Source: Chrysomallon squamiferum (Eukaryota; Mollusca; Gastropoda; Neomphalida; Peltospiridae). Taken from it: a DNA stretch of 35,000 bases. The position numbers and the translations under genes are program-made. Under the pieces are notes generated by a model, which saw only the letters and a program-made list of their open reading frames with translations, had not been told where the DNA came from and did not search any database. The stretch lies in NCBI GenBank assembly GCA_012295275.1, contig CM022674.1, positions 15,089,453 through 15,124,452 on the forward strand, given 5' to 3'. The first letter of the stretch is position 1. Every line of letters starts with the position of its first letter. Shown here piece by piece: positions 13,205 to 25,291 of this stretch.

Positions 13205-14060
13205 TATTCTCGTCATTGTTTTGTCGGTTACAGTGTCGCAGAGGTTGGAGTATGGAAACAGAGTTGATTCTAGAGTTCATTTTGTAGGTTACGGTGTGAA
13301 AAGGTTACAGTACTCGTCGTGAATTAAAACTTTTGGGTGACATTGTCAACGAGGTGAAGATGTTTATTTTAGTGGTTGGTTTCTGGGTTATGGTGTGGAA
13401 TAGGTTACAGGTACTAGTAGTGAATTTCGTTCTTAGATTATAGTATTACTAGAGTTATCATTTTGAGAAAGAGTTCATTTTGCTGATTCCTTTCAGTGTT
13501 ATGACATCAAACAGTTTACAGCTACTAATAGTATGTTTAAAATTTAGATTTATATATTACTAACATTATGGTTTTGATAAAGCGTTATTTTCAGTGCTTA
13601 TTTTCTGGATTATGGTTAGAAATGTAATAATACTAATACTGAAATTAAATTCTTAAGTTATAACATCAGAATCATTACGATTTCGAGTTTATGTCTATTG
13701 TTATGTTATGTTCAGTGTTATGGTAGCTAAAAGGTTCCAGCTATTAGTAATTAATTTAATATTTAGGTCACAGTGACACTAAAAATACGGTTTTGATAAA
13801 GAGTTTAATCCAGTATTTTATTTCTAGGTTATGATATCAAAAAAGATTACAATACTAATATAATTTTTAGGATGCAATGTCACGATAGTTATAGTTTCAA
13901 TAAACAATAAAATCTAATGGTTATTTTGTGGCTTATAATATCAAAACAATTACAGTACAAGGTGTATTTTATTTCACATCAATTTAGTTCAGTTCTCTTA
14001 CTAGTTTATGTTTACTGATATAGAAATCATTTTAGTCTTTATTTTATTGATTACACTGTC
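13205..14060. repeat. ancient diverged tandem array, block A
   Basis: Recurring words such as ggttacagtgt, ggttatggt, ttacagctactaatag and gataaagagttcatttt return roughly every 110 bases, probably as two ~55-base half units. The units are strongly diverged. They share core words with block B (14740-15310), so both probably descend from the same satellite-like array. Confidence 0.7.
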
Positions 14061-14106
14061 AAAAACTCTCTCAGTCTAAGAACAGCTTTATATCGTGGTT
14101 TCTGTA

Positions 14107-14252
14107 AGGGGTAAAATCTTAATCATATCTGTGGATTTCCCAATCCAGCAGGCTACACTTTAATACCATTGTGCTTCTCTTTACAGACATAAAACAATTT
14201 GGACAATGGCTCTTTAAAATGTCATAGAGTTAAAGACTTGTGTTTATTATGA
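14107..14252. repeat. dispersed repeat, copy 1
   Basis: About 150 bases are clearly related to 16427-16578 in the same orientation. Shared stretches include tttcccaatccagcaggct, aaaacaatttggacaatgg and aaagacttgt. No coding frame or terminal repeat is evident. Confidence 0.9.
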
Positions 14253-14739
14253 TGGGAAGCTAGCTGTTTGTATGAAGAACGACTTCATTCCAGACATAAT
14301 GCTGTTGATCACAGACGTAACAAGCTTAGAGTGATTTTGTTTCGTGGATTTCAATATTAGAATTGTTTCCAAACTATGAATTAGGTTATTCCAAATGGTC
14401 ATCATTTACCGTTGCAAGACAGGCGAATTTCCAAAATACATTTTATTGAATAACTTTCTTGTTTGGTTAGAATATTAGCAGTACGTAATAATAAAGCAAT
14501 CAGTGTAGTCTTTAGAGATCAAAGCAGTAAATATATTTTATCAGATTGAATATAATGGCTCCAGTGGCTACAAAGGCTATTAGATTTATTCTGTCTTTAT
14601 ACTTTTTTTTTTTTGGTATAATTTCTTTCCCAGAGGTGGCAAAGAATAATTTATATGTATGTGTTTTTCTCCGCAGGATGATCATGGACTGTATGTATTT
14701 GTATGTTTGGATGTGTGGTATATAAATATGCAATGTATC
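14253..14739. other. no gene seen
   Basis: Unique AT-rich sequence between dispersed repeat copy 1 and tandem array block B. Confidence 0.5.
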
Positions 14740-15310
14740 TAACTCTTTGTTTGTTTCATGGTTACAAATTGACAATGGTTACCTATATAAGTGTTCAGTT
14801 TATTTTATGGGTTACAAAGTGATTATGGTTAGGTATGTAATTGTTTATTTTAGTTTTAGGGCGGATAACAGCGGTTATGTGTCCAAGTTCTGAGTTTGTT
14901 TAATGACTATTGTCCAAGTGTTCAGTTTGTCTTATCGGTTACAATGAATAAATATTTATTTTGTTTAAGAGTTTATACTGTCAGAGTGGTTACGTAGCTA
15001 TAATCTGAGTTTGTTTAATGGATTACAGTGTAACAATGATTACATTACTAAGTCTTTGTTTTATGGGTTACAAAATGAGAATGTTTACGTATCTTAGTGT
15101 CCAGTCGGTTGTTTCTGGTTACAGTGTGACAGTGGTTACGATTCTAAGCATTTATTTTGTTGGTCTGGTTATCTATCTAAGTTATGTGGATTACAAAATG
15201 ACATTGGTTACGTACATATCTTTCCGTTTGTTTTATGGGTAACAAAATGACAAAGGTTACGTATCTAAGTATTCAGTTTGTTTTATGGGTTTCAGCATTT
15301 CAGACAGAGC
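14740..15310. repeat. ancient diverged tandem array, block B
   Basis: A unit of about 55 bases recurs: ttttatgggttacaaaatga followed by caatggttacgtatctaag and tgttcagtttg. The best copies are near 14740, 14795, 15050, 15180 and 15235. A 74-codon open frame inside it only reflects the period. Confidence 0.85.
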
Positions 15311-15619
15311 CATACTGATGTAGAAATTATTCCAGTGTGTTTTCCTGTGTTCCCACGTAACACATTTTGAATACTAAGAGTCTGCTTATATTGTATGACA
15401 AATTAGCTTGCATACTCATGCAAAAGTGATATGGATTATTGCATCCCAAAGGATGAAACTGCAACAGTCAGGCAAGATTTATTTTAGTATAAAATACATT
15501 TGAAGAGTTCTCTGTTTTCTCTTCTTGATTTATGGAGTGTGTCTGTGGGTTCTATTGCTGTTGTTATTCATATATAATTAGTTTAGTTAAATTATTTCTT
15601 GAAGGTTAGGTTGTAGAAA

Positions 15620-15727
15620 AAGCTAAACAAAAACAAAAACAAACAAACAAACAAACAAACAAACAAAAAAAAAAAAATAAATAAATAAATAAATAAATAA
15701 AAAAAAACAGAAAGTCGCGAACAACAA

Positions 15728-15765
<38 letters not shown>
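15620..15765. repeat. A-rich low-complexity (CAAA, TAAA, poly-A)
   Basis: CAAA units, then TAAA units, then a poly-A run of about 35 bases at 15730-15763. Confidence 0.95.
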
Positions 15766-15913
15766 GCAAACGAAAATTTTAACCTCTCCCACTAAAACCA
15801 AAAACAAACAAAAACTTTAATAATAAATTTTCATTTACTACAGATCTGTCAGTATGTAATTTTATGTATTTATTTTTATGTGTATATCTGTGTGGTAATG
15901 TATATCTGAACAC

Positions 15914-15924
15914 ATGTATGTATG

Positions 15925-15958
<34 letters not shown>

Positions 15959-16155
15959 TGTATGTATGTATGCATGTATGTATTATTTATCTCTCTCTCT
16001 ATCTATATATATATATATATATTATATTTGTATATGTATATATGTATGTATGTATGTATCTGTGTATGCATGTGTAAATGTTTGTATGTATGTTTATTTA
16101 TAAATTATCTCTATGTATGTATGTATGTGTGTATGTGTATATGTGTGTGTATAAA
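15914..16155. repeat. (TATG)n and (TA)n microsatellites
   Basis: A run of TATG at 15914-15985, then CTAT/TA at 15990-16025 and further TATG/TGTA clusters to about 16155. Tyr/Met/Cys/Val-rich frames here are artefacts of the repeat. Confidence 0.92.
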
Positions 16156-16426
16156 CCAATCGTCCATGAGTGCCTATATGTATGCATCTACGTTACGTCC
16201 ACGGCACAAACAACGCAGCCTAGTGAAACACTGGACTCCATCACGGTAAGCTACGACCACCAGTCAGAGAACCTGTGTTAGAATGTAACGTGACTGGAAT
16301 CCATTTTCATTAAATCTTCGACTATAAAGAGTCAGGCAAACGTCTGCAAATTACTTAAACCAGTGGCTTTTATGGATGTCAGAGCACAGGATCACAAAAC
16401 CAGTCCTGCTTAGCCGGGAGCCTAGG

Positions 16427-16578
16427 AGGGTAATATCTTAATCAGATCTCTGAATTTCCCAATCCAGCAGGCTCTACATTAATACCTTTGTGCTTCCCTT
16501 TACAGACGTAAAACAATTTGGACAATGGCCCAAATGTTGTAAAAAATGTCACGGACTAAAAGACTTGTTTTATTATGT
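16427..16578. repeat. dispersed repeat, copy 2
   Basis: Second copy of the element at 14107-14252, same orientation. It carries about 12 extra bases near 16530. Confidence 0.9.
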
Positions 16579-16934
16579 ATGGTGTTAGTTTGTAGTAGTT
16601 GTAGAAGTAGTAGCAGGATGATAAGAGTGTTGTGTATTAAAATACTTGTTTTTATTATATATGATGTTAGTTGTTGTCGTAGTGGTAGTGTAGTAACAAT
16701 GTGGTAGCACGTAAAGTAGTCCTGCTAGTAGTTGGTATGCTTGACAGAACTATTCTATATGATATTTTATGTTCACGTTCATTTAATTTATTTTGTGTCA
16801 TTTAACCTTATTTTTTCGTTATTTTATTCGTCCTTTATTTATTTCGTTCCTTGTTTACACAAGCGAAAAGGCAAAGAAGAATATACGTTATTATATCGTG
16901 ATGACATTTTAAAAAACGAAGAAAAAGAGAAAAG

Positions 16935-16972
<38 letters not shown>

Positions 16973-17400
16973 TTGATGTCAATTTCCTAAAACACGTTTT
17001 ATAACTACCAACTGCGAAATATAATAGGGAAATTATTCTAGATCAGTTACAACATATAATTTACTGCATGATAATCTACTTCCCAGTTAAAAAGCTAGAA
17101 CAGGTAATTCAAAATTTTATTTGTAAAGTTATTTAATTAATTACTTATATGAAATTTTCTTGACATTGTGAAATGTGTCAAATTTTTATCGCAATGAAAG
17201 AAAAACAGAACAAAATAATAAAAATTAGAAGAACAAAAACAACAACAACAACAATAATTGTAGTTGTAGTTGTAAATAGTAGTAGTAAAATAATAACAAT
17301 GATAGTGATAACAACAGCAACAATAATAACGATGATGATGAAGATAATAATAATAATAATAATAAAACAATAATATAAGAACTAAACTGAACAAATTGCT
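16579..17400. repeat. region downstream of the transporter gene with trinucleotide runs
   Basis: GTA/GTT-rich sequence at 16590-16720, an AAT run at 16935-16971, and AAT/AAC/GAT repeats at 17220-17370. There is no coding content. Confidence 0.7.
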
Positions 17401-17413
17401 GTTAATTTACAAT

Positions 17414-17419
17414 TTTATT
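17414..17419 (-). terminator. candidate poly(A) signal of the transporter gene
   Basis: An AATAAA hexamer on the minus strand lies about 210 bases after the TGA stop of the terminal exon. It is a plausible cleavage and polyadenylation signal. AATAAA is common by chance in DNA this AT-rich, and others occur further on (for example in the tttatt near 17120), so the true 3' end is uncertain. Confidence 0.35.
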
Positions 17420-17629
17420 TACAAACTGCTAGCAAAACGCTCACAAGGTTATTTACATTTGGCACATTCTCAATTACATACATAATTATAATTATATATT
17501 TTTTACTTCTTCTTCATTTTCATTTTTTAATTTCCTTTGTTATTTTTAATCATTGGTAATTCATGTACAGATATCTTAATCAGTCTAAACAGTAGCTACT
17601 GCATCTGAGACATTCCGCTTGTCACGTGA

Positions 17630-17736
17630 TCAACCGAGAAATTCTGGGTTTGTGACGTCATATAATACCACTTCCTGTTCATCAGTTTTCGACATAGTGC
17701 TGTTCCGTATTCCGTATAAGAAATATACCAACAGAC
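17630..17736 (-). CDS. SLC7/CAT-like amino-acid transporter, terminal exon with stop
   Basis: This small exon completes the gene. After the acceptor ggtttcttttcag it supplies two bases that complete the Gly codon left open at 25292, then 34 codons and a TGA stop (17630-17632). The peptide begins LLVYFLYGIRNS. In CAT proteins the last helix reads roughly RFAVWxxxGxxIYFxYGIxxS, so WIRFAVWIGA plus GLLVYFLYGIRNS rebuilds this helix precisely across the splice. A short tail (TMSKTDEQEVVLYDV and seven more residues) forms the cytoplasmic C terminus, short but within the range of the family. The intron removed is 7555 bp. Phase agreement, a good acceptor and family-specific sequence together make this convincing despite the short length. 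cDNA would settle it. Confidence 0.85.
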
Positions 17737-18861
17737 CTGAAAAGAAACCAGATACAATGATAACTAACATTTATTTTCAGTATTATTAGTAATAATAAAT
17801 AGTATGTGATAAATATGTACGGATAAAATGTCCAAGTGAAAGAAAGATAATTTCAAGATATAATATGATCAAACTGAAAATATTTAAAAGAAATTAAAAT
17901 GTTATTTTCTTTACAAGACTAACACAGATGACAATGACGAAAACAGAAGTATAACTTTAATGATCCTATAATTATAAAAGAAATGGATAGAAATAATAGT
18001 TGTAAAAGTACAGTGGTGATAGTAGTAGTAGCAGCAGAATATTTAAGTAGTAATGGTAATAGTTATAGTAATATTACTAATATTAATAGTAGTGATCGTG
18101 GTAGTAGTGGTAGTAACGGTGAGGCTAAAAGTAATAGTAGCAGCACTAGTGTTAGTGGTAGATGGAGCCGCAGTAGTAGTAGTAGTAGCAATAAGGGAAA
18201 TTGCTGTAAGTCAATAAGATTAATTCGAAATCAGAGGTGAAGACAGTATATTTTAACAGTCATCACTATCATCAGCATCATAATTTATTATTATTACTGT
18301 CATTATTATTATTATTATTATTATTATCATTATTATTATTATCATCATCATCACAAGCAAACCACTGACAATTTTGTGGTTTTAGTTTCAGGATGTTGCA
18401 GTTATTAAGAAACTGCGACTCTCTCGCTGTTTAGCTGATAAGGAAAGATCCAGCACGCAATGGTAGACCTCCACCCACAGACTGGGTGACGTTAACAAGG
18501 TAACACGGGCGTTCAGTGCGTCATTTTCATGTTGCTGTCCAATATTTTACAACACAAACATCACGCATAGCATATCCAGTTTGCAATTAGAGAACCACTG
18601 CAAACATTATGTTGTTAGAAAGGGATTACGGTAATTGTTGTGGTTAGCTTTACAACAAGTAGCAATTACTATTATTATTATTATTATTATAATTGTTGTT
18701 GTTGTTGTTGTTTTTATTGTTATTATTGTTTTCTTTTGCTGTTGTTGTTCTACATATTATTTTTATTATTGTTGTATGGTAATCATTTTTGTTCTTATCT
18801 GCCGTTTTCGCAGCGTCATTTTTTTATCATTTAAAAATAAACAAAGAAATGAACCACCAGA

Positions 18862-18862
18862 A

Positions 18863-18928
<66 letters not shown>
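18862..18928. repeat. (AAT)n microsatellite
   Basis: An almost perfect AAT run of about 66 bases inside the last intron. Confidence 0.97.
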
Positions 18929-18930
<2 letters not shown>

Positions 18931-19691
18931 AAATTAAATATAAAAAGTATGTTTTAAAAAACTAAGGGGAAAGAAAAAAATATATATAGTATTAAAAATA
19001 AGTAAATAAAAGAAAAAGAAAAGAAAAAAAGATAAAACTGTTTTAAAATCATGGTTAAACGAATATGAGAGGTTTTACGGTAGTGTATTTCTGTAGGTCA
19101 CTCGGAGACGGTCAGACGCTGTGGAAAACTTGGTTCATGTATGGGCGAGTCCCATCGACTATTTATTTGTAGAGAAACATCCGTTACATAAAGAAACATT
19201 TCCAATCGATAGGTAACACCGCAGAACGCATGGCGTCGTCTTAATTGCCTAGTTGTACTGAAGAATCCGAAATTAGCAAGATGTAGAGTAGATCTCTGGC
19301 CTGGGGCCTGATGGTTTTTAGGATCAAGCCTGATAAATAGACCATTTCAGCTAGTCAGTGTTTAGCTACTTAGTTACAGAAAACAGAAATCCTTTGTTAA
19401 AGAATACAATATTTTCTTTCGCGTCCATTTTGGTGTGCCGTATATGAGAAGTTTTAAAACGTAAGATCACTTGCCCGCTATTCAGTAAATGCGGGTTTCG
19501 TATATCTCACGTTATAAAATAACTGACTGTTTTGATATTTAATGAATGCAAATTGAATTAAGGCGTTGTTAAAGGTCAGTTTATTCGGTACTCATACAAA
19601 GGTCATTGAAAAGAAGTACATTCATTATCTTAGTTATAAAATCATATCAGATTTTGGCAATATACTTGTGTCGTTACTGAAATTAAGTATA

Positions 19692-19911
19692 TAATGATGA
19701 TGATGATGATGATGATGATGATAATAATAAGAAGAAGAAGAAGAAGAAGAAGAAAAGAAGAAGAAGTATTCAAAGGAAATAACGTGAAATAAAAGAAGAA
19801 CAACAATAACAATAATAATAATAATAATAAGAAGAAGAAGAAGAAGAAGAAGAAGTATACAAAGGAAATAACATGAAATAAAAGAAGAACAACAATAACA
19901 ATAACAATAAC

Positions 19912-19946
<35 letters not shown>

Positions 19947-19960
19947 TAACAATAACAATA
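19692..19960. repeat. GAT, GAA and AAT repeats with an 89-bp tandem duplication
   Basis: A GAT run (19694-19721) is followed by GAA and then two copies of a segment containing gtattcaaaggaaataac and aaaagaagaacaacaataac. The anchors sit at 19766 and 19855, giving a period of 89 bases with very few differences. Confidence 0.88.
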
Positions 19961-21825
19961 TAGTCAAATAAGTAAATAAATTAATAAATGAATAAGCCAT
20001 ACAACGAAACAAACACTGTACACGTATATCACTATTTGGAACGCCAAGGACAAATCGAAACCTTTTATCTCTGATTTTCAAAGTCATCTGTCTGTTTTCG
20101 TTCGTTAAGCAGACAAGATTTAACACGGTTTAGCCTTTACATCTGTTCAACCTGTATAATTATATAATCTATTTTAGACTTAAATACTTTTTTTCTGTCA
20201 ATGTCTGTCTACCTTGAATTGTTTGTGGTTATGGATTTGCATATGTATGTTTGTGTGTGTGTGTGTGTGTCGTGCCTGTAGGTCTGTGTGTTTTTGTATG
20301 TGTAGATATGTGAGTCTGCGAATGAACTGATGCATGTATGTTTGTTAATACGTTTTTAAACGTGTGTATGTATGTGTGTGTGTGTGTATGTATGCGTATA
20401 TGTTTGTGCGCGTGTGTCTGTAAGTAAGTATATATGTATGTAATGTAGGTACAGGTGCATATCTACGTATCAATATAGTCTAAAACGCCTTTCAGGATAT
20501 CTGTATACTTGTCTGTTTGTCTACTCTCTCCAACATTCGTGTTTAAATTTCTTTTTCTTTCTCTCCTATTTCTTTCCACGAAATTTAAGAGATTCTCCGA
20601 AGATTGGAATAATTAGATATTTGACCAAATAATGTGATAGCTCGCTAAGAGAATTAGAGTTTAATAAGGTATAAAACTGTGACTTTGAAAGCAACAGACT
20701 TTTTTTTTTATGCATGGCTCAAAGTAGTTGAGTGGCAAAGCGTTAGCGACAACGCAATTTCGCTATGGATTTTATTTTTATGTCGTTTTGTTATTTTTAT
20801 TTTTTTTTTTTTTAGTTTCTTTCACCGGGCGAGGAATAATTTTGAATATATATTTTTTGTTAGTTCAACTGTTTTGTTTGTTCGAGGTTTATCTTGATAA
20901 AAGAGTAGATAAAAAACCCATAAATAAATGACTTAAAAAAAAACGATGCCATATGTACAGATATGATGTGATGCGAGGTCATTTTAATTAAATTATCTAT
21001 TAAAATTAATGAAAAACATGAATACAAATTTTAAAATTGGAATTGAAACGAATTAAAAGCTGTGCAAAATAAAAGAAACATTTTCACAAAAAGTTAATTT
21101 TAAAATTTTAAATAATTATCAATATGTATGAAAATATCGGATGTTCCGCATATTCATTATCAAAAATATCAATACAGAGCTCGTTCATGTTACACTGAAA
21201 TGTGGTATACAGCCAGAGTAAATATTCATAGCCACAATCATTCTAAGAGAAATACTGTTATAAATAAATGCGGCCTACGACAGCAAGGATTCAGGACAAT
21301 TTGAACCTTACTCCATTGTCAGGAGGACTGCCACTCTGCAGAACTCGTTTTGACAAAATAGACAAAAATGAGTTAGAAGGAAACATTACAAATGCAGAAA
21401 AAAAAAAATTTAATATAGAGAAACAGAAAAAAAAAGTTGCTTCTAATCAGACTTAAAAGATGACTAGCGCATCCATCGGAATGTATAATGTCTGTCTGAA
21501 TCATAGTAATTGAAAAACTGTTTAAACCAGAAACGAAATCTGGATCCCGAGATTAAAAAAACGAATGTGGTCTGGGGAAGAAAGAAATTCGTCCTGTTTC
21601 GTAAAATAGTATAGTTAAAGCTCGGAGAGACATCGTCGCGTAATTAATTCAATTTGCTGCTCTCAGATCGATAACTTGTAAAGCGAAGAGTCTATACAAT
21701 TATTACGGGCTTCAAGGAAGGTGAAATAAATATCACCCCAGCTCAGAAGTATGAGAAATATCGCACACAGACAGACACGTATAGTAGCAGACAGCTGTCT
21801 GGCGAGGAACTTGTGAAAGTAATAG

Positions 21826-22165
21826 AAGAATGAGAAAGTCAGAAGGGAGTTTGAGTGAGAATAATAAAAGATAAGGAGAGGTGGTCGTAAATACAGATAC
21901 AGAAATTAACATACAGATACAGGCAGGATGGGAGAATGAAAGTGATAAAACATAGAATAGAGAAAAAAAAAGAGTGAGATAAAGAGAGAGAGAGAGTAGA
22001 TAAAGAGACACAGGGAGAGGAAGAGAAACAGAGGCAGAGAAAGAGAAAGAGAGAGATAAAAAGAGAAAGAGCGAAACAGAGGAAGTATGATTATAAACAT
22101 AGAAAGAAAGGATGCAAAGATAATGAGAAATGAAAATGATGACGTAGAGAGAGAGAGAAACAGAG
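21826..22165. repeat. purine-rich degenerate GA tract
   Basis: About 340 bases are dominated by A and G on the + strand, with only short pure GA runs. The Ser/Leu/Phe-rich frames on the opposite strand follow from this. Confidence 0.8.
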
Positions 22166-22903
22166 ATGTGCTGTTGGTGATTATCAGATATGCACCGACG
22201 TGAAAACTGTGCAAACGTAATAATAAGACTGCAGTAAGTAATTAAAAACATGCCTAGTTTTTAGCAGCTGGCTCTACAGATGTGGATTTTTGTTTTTAGT
22301 AATTAAATTACGAAACGCTGGTTTTTAACTTGACGTAAAGCAGACGCAATATCTGTTATAAAAACAAGTCAGTAATTCACATAACTGTAATTAATTTTTT
22401 CGTTCCGCTCTCAAAAATTGAATAAAAGATACGATTCATGGAAAACATGAAAGCTGCTAATGAAGTTTTCTTGGGGCAGACTGACGTTATTTTATTAAAA
22501 TAATATTAATTTTGTTTTATCTTTATTTTTTACTATCGATCTGCTGTCATGTTCCAGTGTGTACTGTGCGGACAGCTTTTATTAATGTCTTTGAATCATT
22601 TCTCCGTGTCCTGCTGCATATTTAAACATTCTCTGTCTGTCTGTCTCTCTTTTCTATTTTTTAAATTTCATTTTGCAATCCTATCTCCATCTCTATGCTT
22701 ATTTCTCTTTGTGCACTTCGTTCCTTATCTCTCATTATTTTCGCTCTAACATACACACGCATGTAACATATAAATACAAATATGTAACACATGACATATA
22801 ACACATAAATATAAATACAAATGTGCAAGAATACAAGCATGTGCGACGCACGTACATATACTTAACTATTAATTAGGCCAATGCAATTAGTAATATCGCA
22901 TTT

Positions 22904-23022
<119 letters not shown>

Positions 23023-23400
23023 GATTCATAATTATCGGGTTACCTCGGCTTATTCTAACCTACTCTCCATTGCTTCGGACATTTCCGGCGACTGCACGGA
23101 AATAACAAGGTTAGTGGGCAGCCATTAATTCAATCAAGTTGTATCACGTGTCAAACAAACTTTATTAATATTTTATTCATTTACGACACACTTCAGTAGT
23201 TTATCTCGCGTCTCATTGTGTTATCTGACAAAACTGATTTGAAAGGAATCATCTGATTGTCTATCTATCACTGATGTTTTGGCATTTTCGTGTTGCTGCT
23301 TTAGCTTCTTGTCTGGATTCAATTTTGTATATTTAGAGGCACATTGGTAATATGCAGCAATTCTTAAAACTTATTATATTTATTATTTATTTGATACGCT

Positions 23401-23690
23401 GTGGAGAATAATAGAGATAGAGAATAATAAAAATGACACTGTACAGGAATGAAGAGAAGGGATAAAGGATAAAAGGAGAGAGAGATAGACTGACACATAA
23501 TGGATAAGAGATGTTGTGAGGACAGCATGAGAGAAAGAAAGAAAGAAAGAAAGAAAGAGAAATAAAGAAAAAAAAAACAAGAACGAAAAGGAGAAAGAGA
23601 AAGAAAGACAAAGTAAGATAGGTAGACTGAAAGAAGACAAAAAGGAAAATAAAATGAAAGACAATATATAAGAAAGACACGTCTAAAAAA
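23401..23690. repeat. purine-rich degenerate GA/GAAA tract
   Basis: A/G-dominated sequence with a GAAA run at 23531-23560. Confidence 0.8.
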
Positions 23691-25031
23691 TAAAACCTTG
23701 TAAGTACACACAGATTCAAAAGATAAGTCTACATAACTAACTATACCTGTATCACTAAAATATTTAAATGTACCAATCATCTGGGTTAAAAATTCAACTA
23801 AATTTATAGATTTATAAAAAAAAAATGTTAACAAAATAGTTGAAAACACCGCTGAGTGACTCCGTTATGAAACACATAATGCGTTCATTTAGTAAAATGT
23901 CAAATTAATACAGTCGTTAGTAAATAGTTCATTACGCTTACATTACAGGCCTGGTTTATCACGCAGTCTCTTTTAATCACTGCTGAGAATTATCTACTCG
24001 CCAATCAATAAAACACAGACGTGATGTATGTTTTTAATACCGACAACAGATTGGCCTTTACTGAAAGGTTTATCGACACGTCAAAATATTTAATATGAGT
24101 ATTATTTTATACGAAACAAAGATGCTGATAAAAAGAACTACAGTTTTTTGTGTGTGTCCGTGCGTCTGTGTATACGTGTGTGTTTGTGTTTGTTCAGACG
24201 TATGCTATTTTATTTATTAAAACGATCAGAAATAATTTATCTGTATACCGAGATGAAGTCTTTGCGAATTACAGGCTGTTCGTAAACTGAATTTCATTAA
24301 CGCCCGAGTTGAATTAATGCCTCTTTATCTTTTCATGAATCAATTCGGTCAATATAGAAATGTGACAATAAATTTCAGCAGCCGATTTATGACTTATTTA
24401 TAATTGCTATTATCTTTTTTATATCGATCAAAATAATCATATATATGAATAATAGTAGATGGTCATGAAACAGTATACGCTGTAATATCGTTAAATATAC
24501 ACAACTTTGACTTTAATTTGTAGAAAATAATTAAGGATTAAATGTAGAGACTAACATTATAACAGAAAGTAATTCGTTGTTCAAATCATGATGACGTTTT
24601 AGAATGATGTAATAAAATGGTTTGATGATTAAGTAACATGCAATACAAGGATGTCGTAACTTTCTGTTTAGACGTGCATTCAGAAGTACACAGGTATAGA
24701 AAATCTGAATTTTATGTATCGTCATTTTTATGGTCATTACTTTCTGACGTCAGGGCTTTTGAATCTAATGATCCCACGAATAGTCTAGATAGACTATCAT
24801 GTAAACAAATAATACTTATTAGCGTATACACATCTGTAACAAGACAAGCATCAACTCATGCGAAAGAGAGCTGGAATTAGAGTTAAGGAGTAGATAAGAG
24901 ATAGGTAGATAGTGAGACACACAGAGAGAGGAGAAATAAATTGAAAAAAAAATAATTTTAGACAGATAATGACAGACAGAGAAAGATAAAACAAAATGAG
25001 TAACGGAAATACAGAGACAAAAGATAGACAT

Positions 25032-25166
<135 letters not shown>

Positions 25167-25291
25167 ATTACATTATTCTAAAAAGACAAAACACATATTA
25201 CATTATTAGGTATAACAAGAACTAAAATAACGAGTAAAAAAATGAATTCACTGAAGAAAAGCACAAGAATGTATTTTTATTTTCAACCTAC

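Noticed and set aside
18385-18475. Possible + strand terminal exon after tttcag
   Set aside because: An acceptor-like site followed by 24 open codons and a stop, with no family match and no partner exon.
20707-20765. tRNA-like segment (gttgagtggcaaagcgttag)
   Set aside because: Faintly like a tRNA-Ser D-arm region, but no B box or acceptor pairing; at best a degraded SINE head.
25248-25291. Extension of the transporter frame to a stop at 25248
   Set aside because: A gtaggt donor follows the Gly/Ala of the last helix, and the exon at 17736 completes the helix in phase; the extension is intron.
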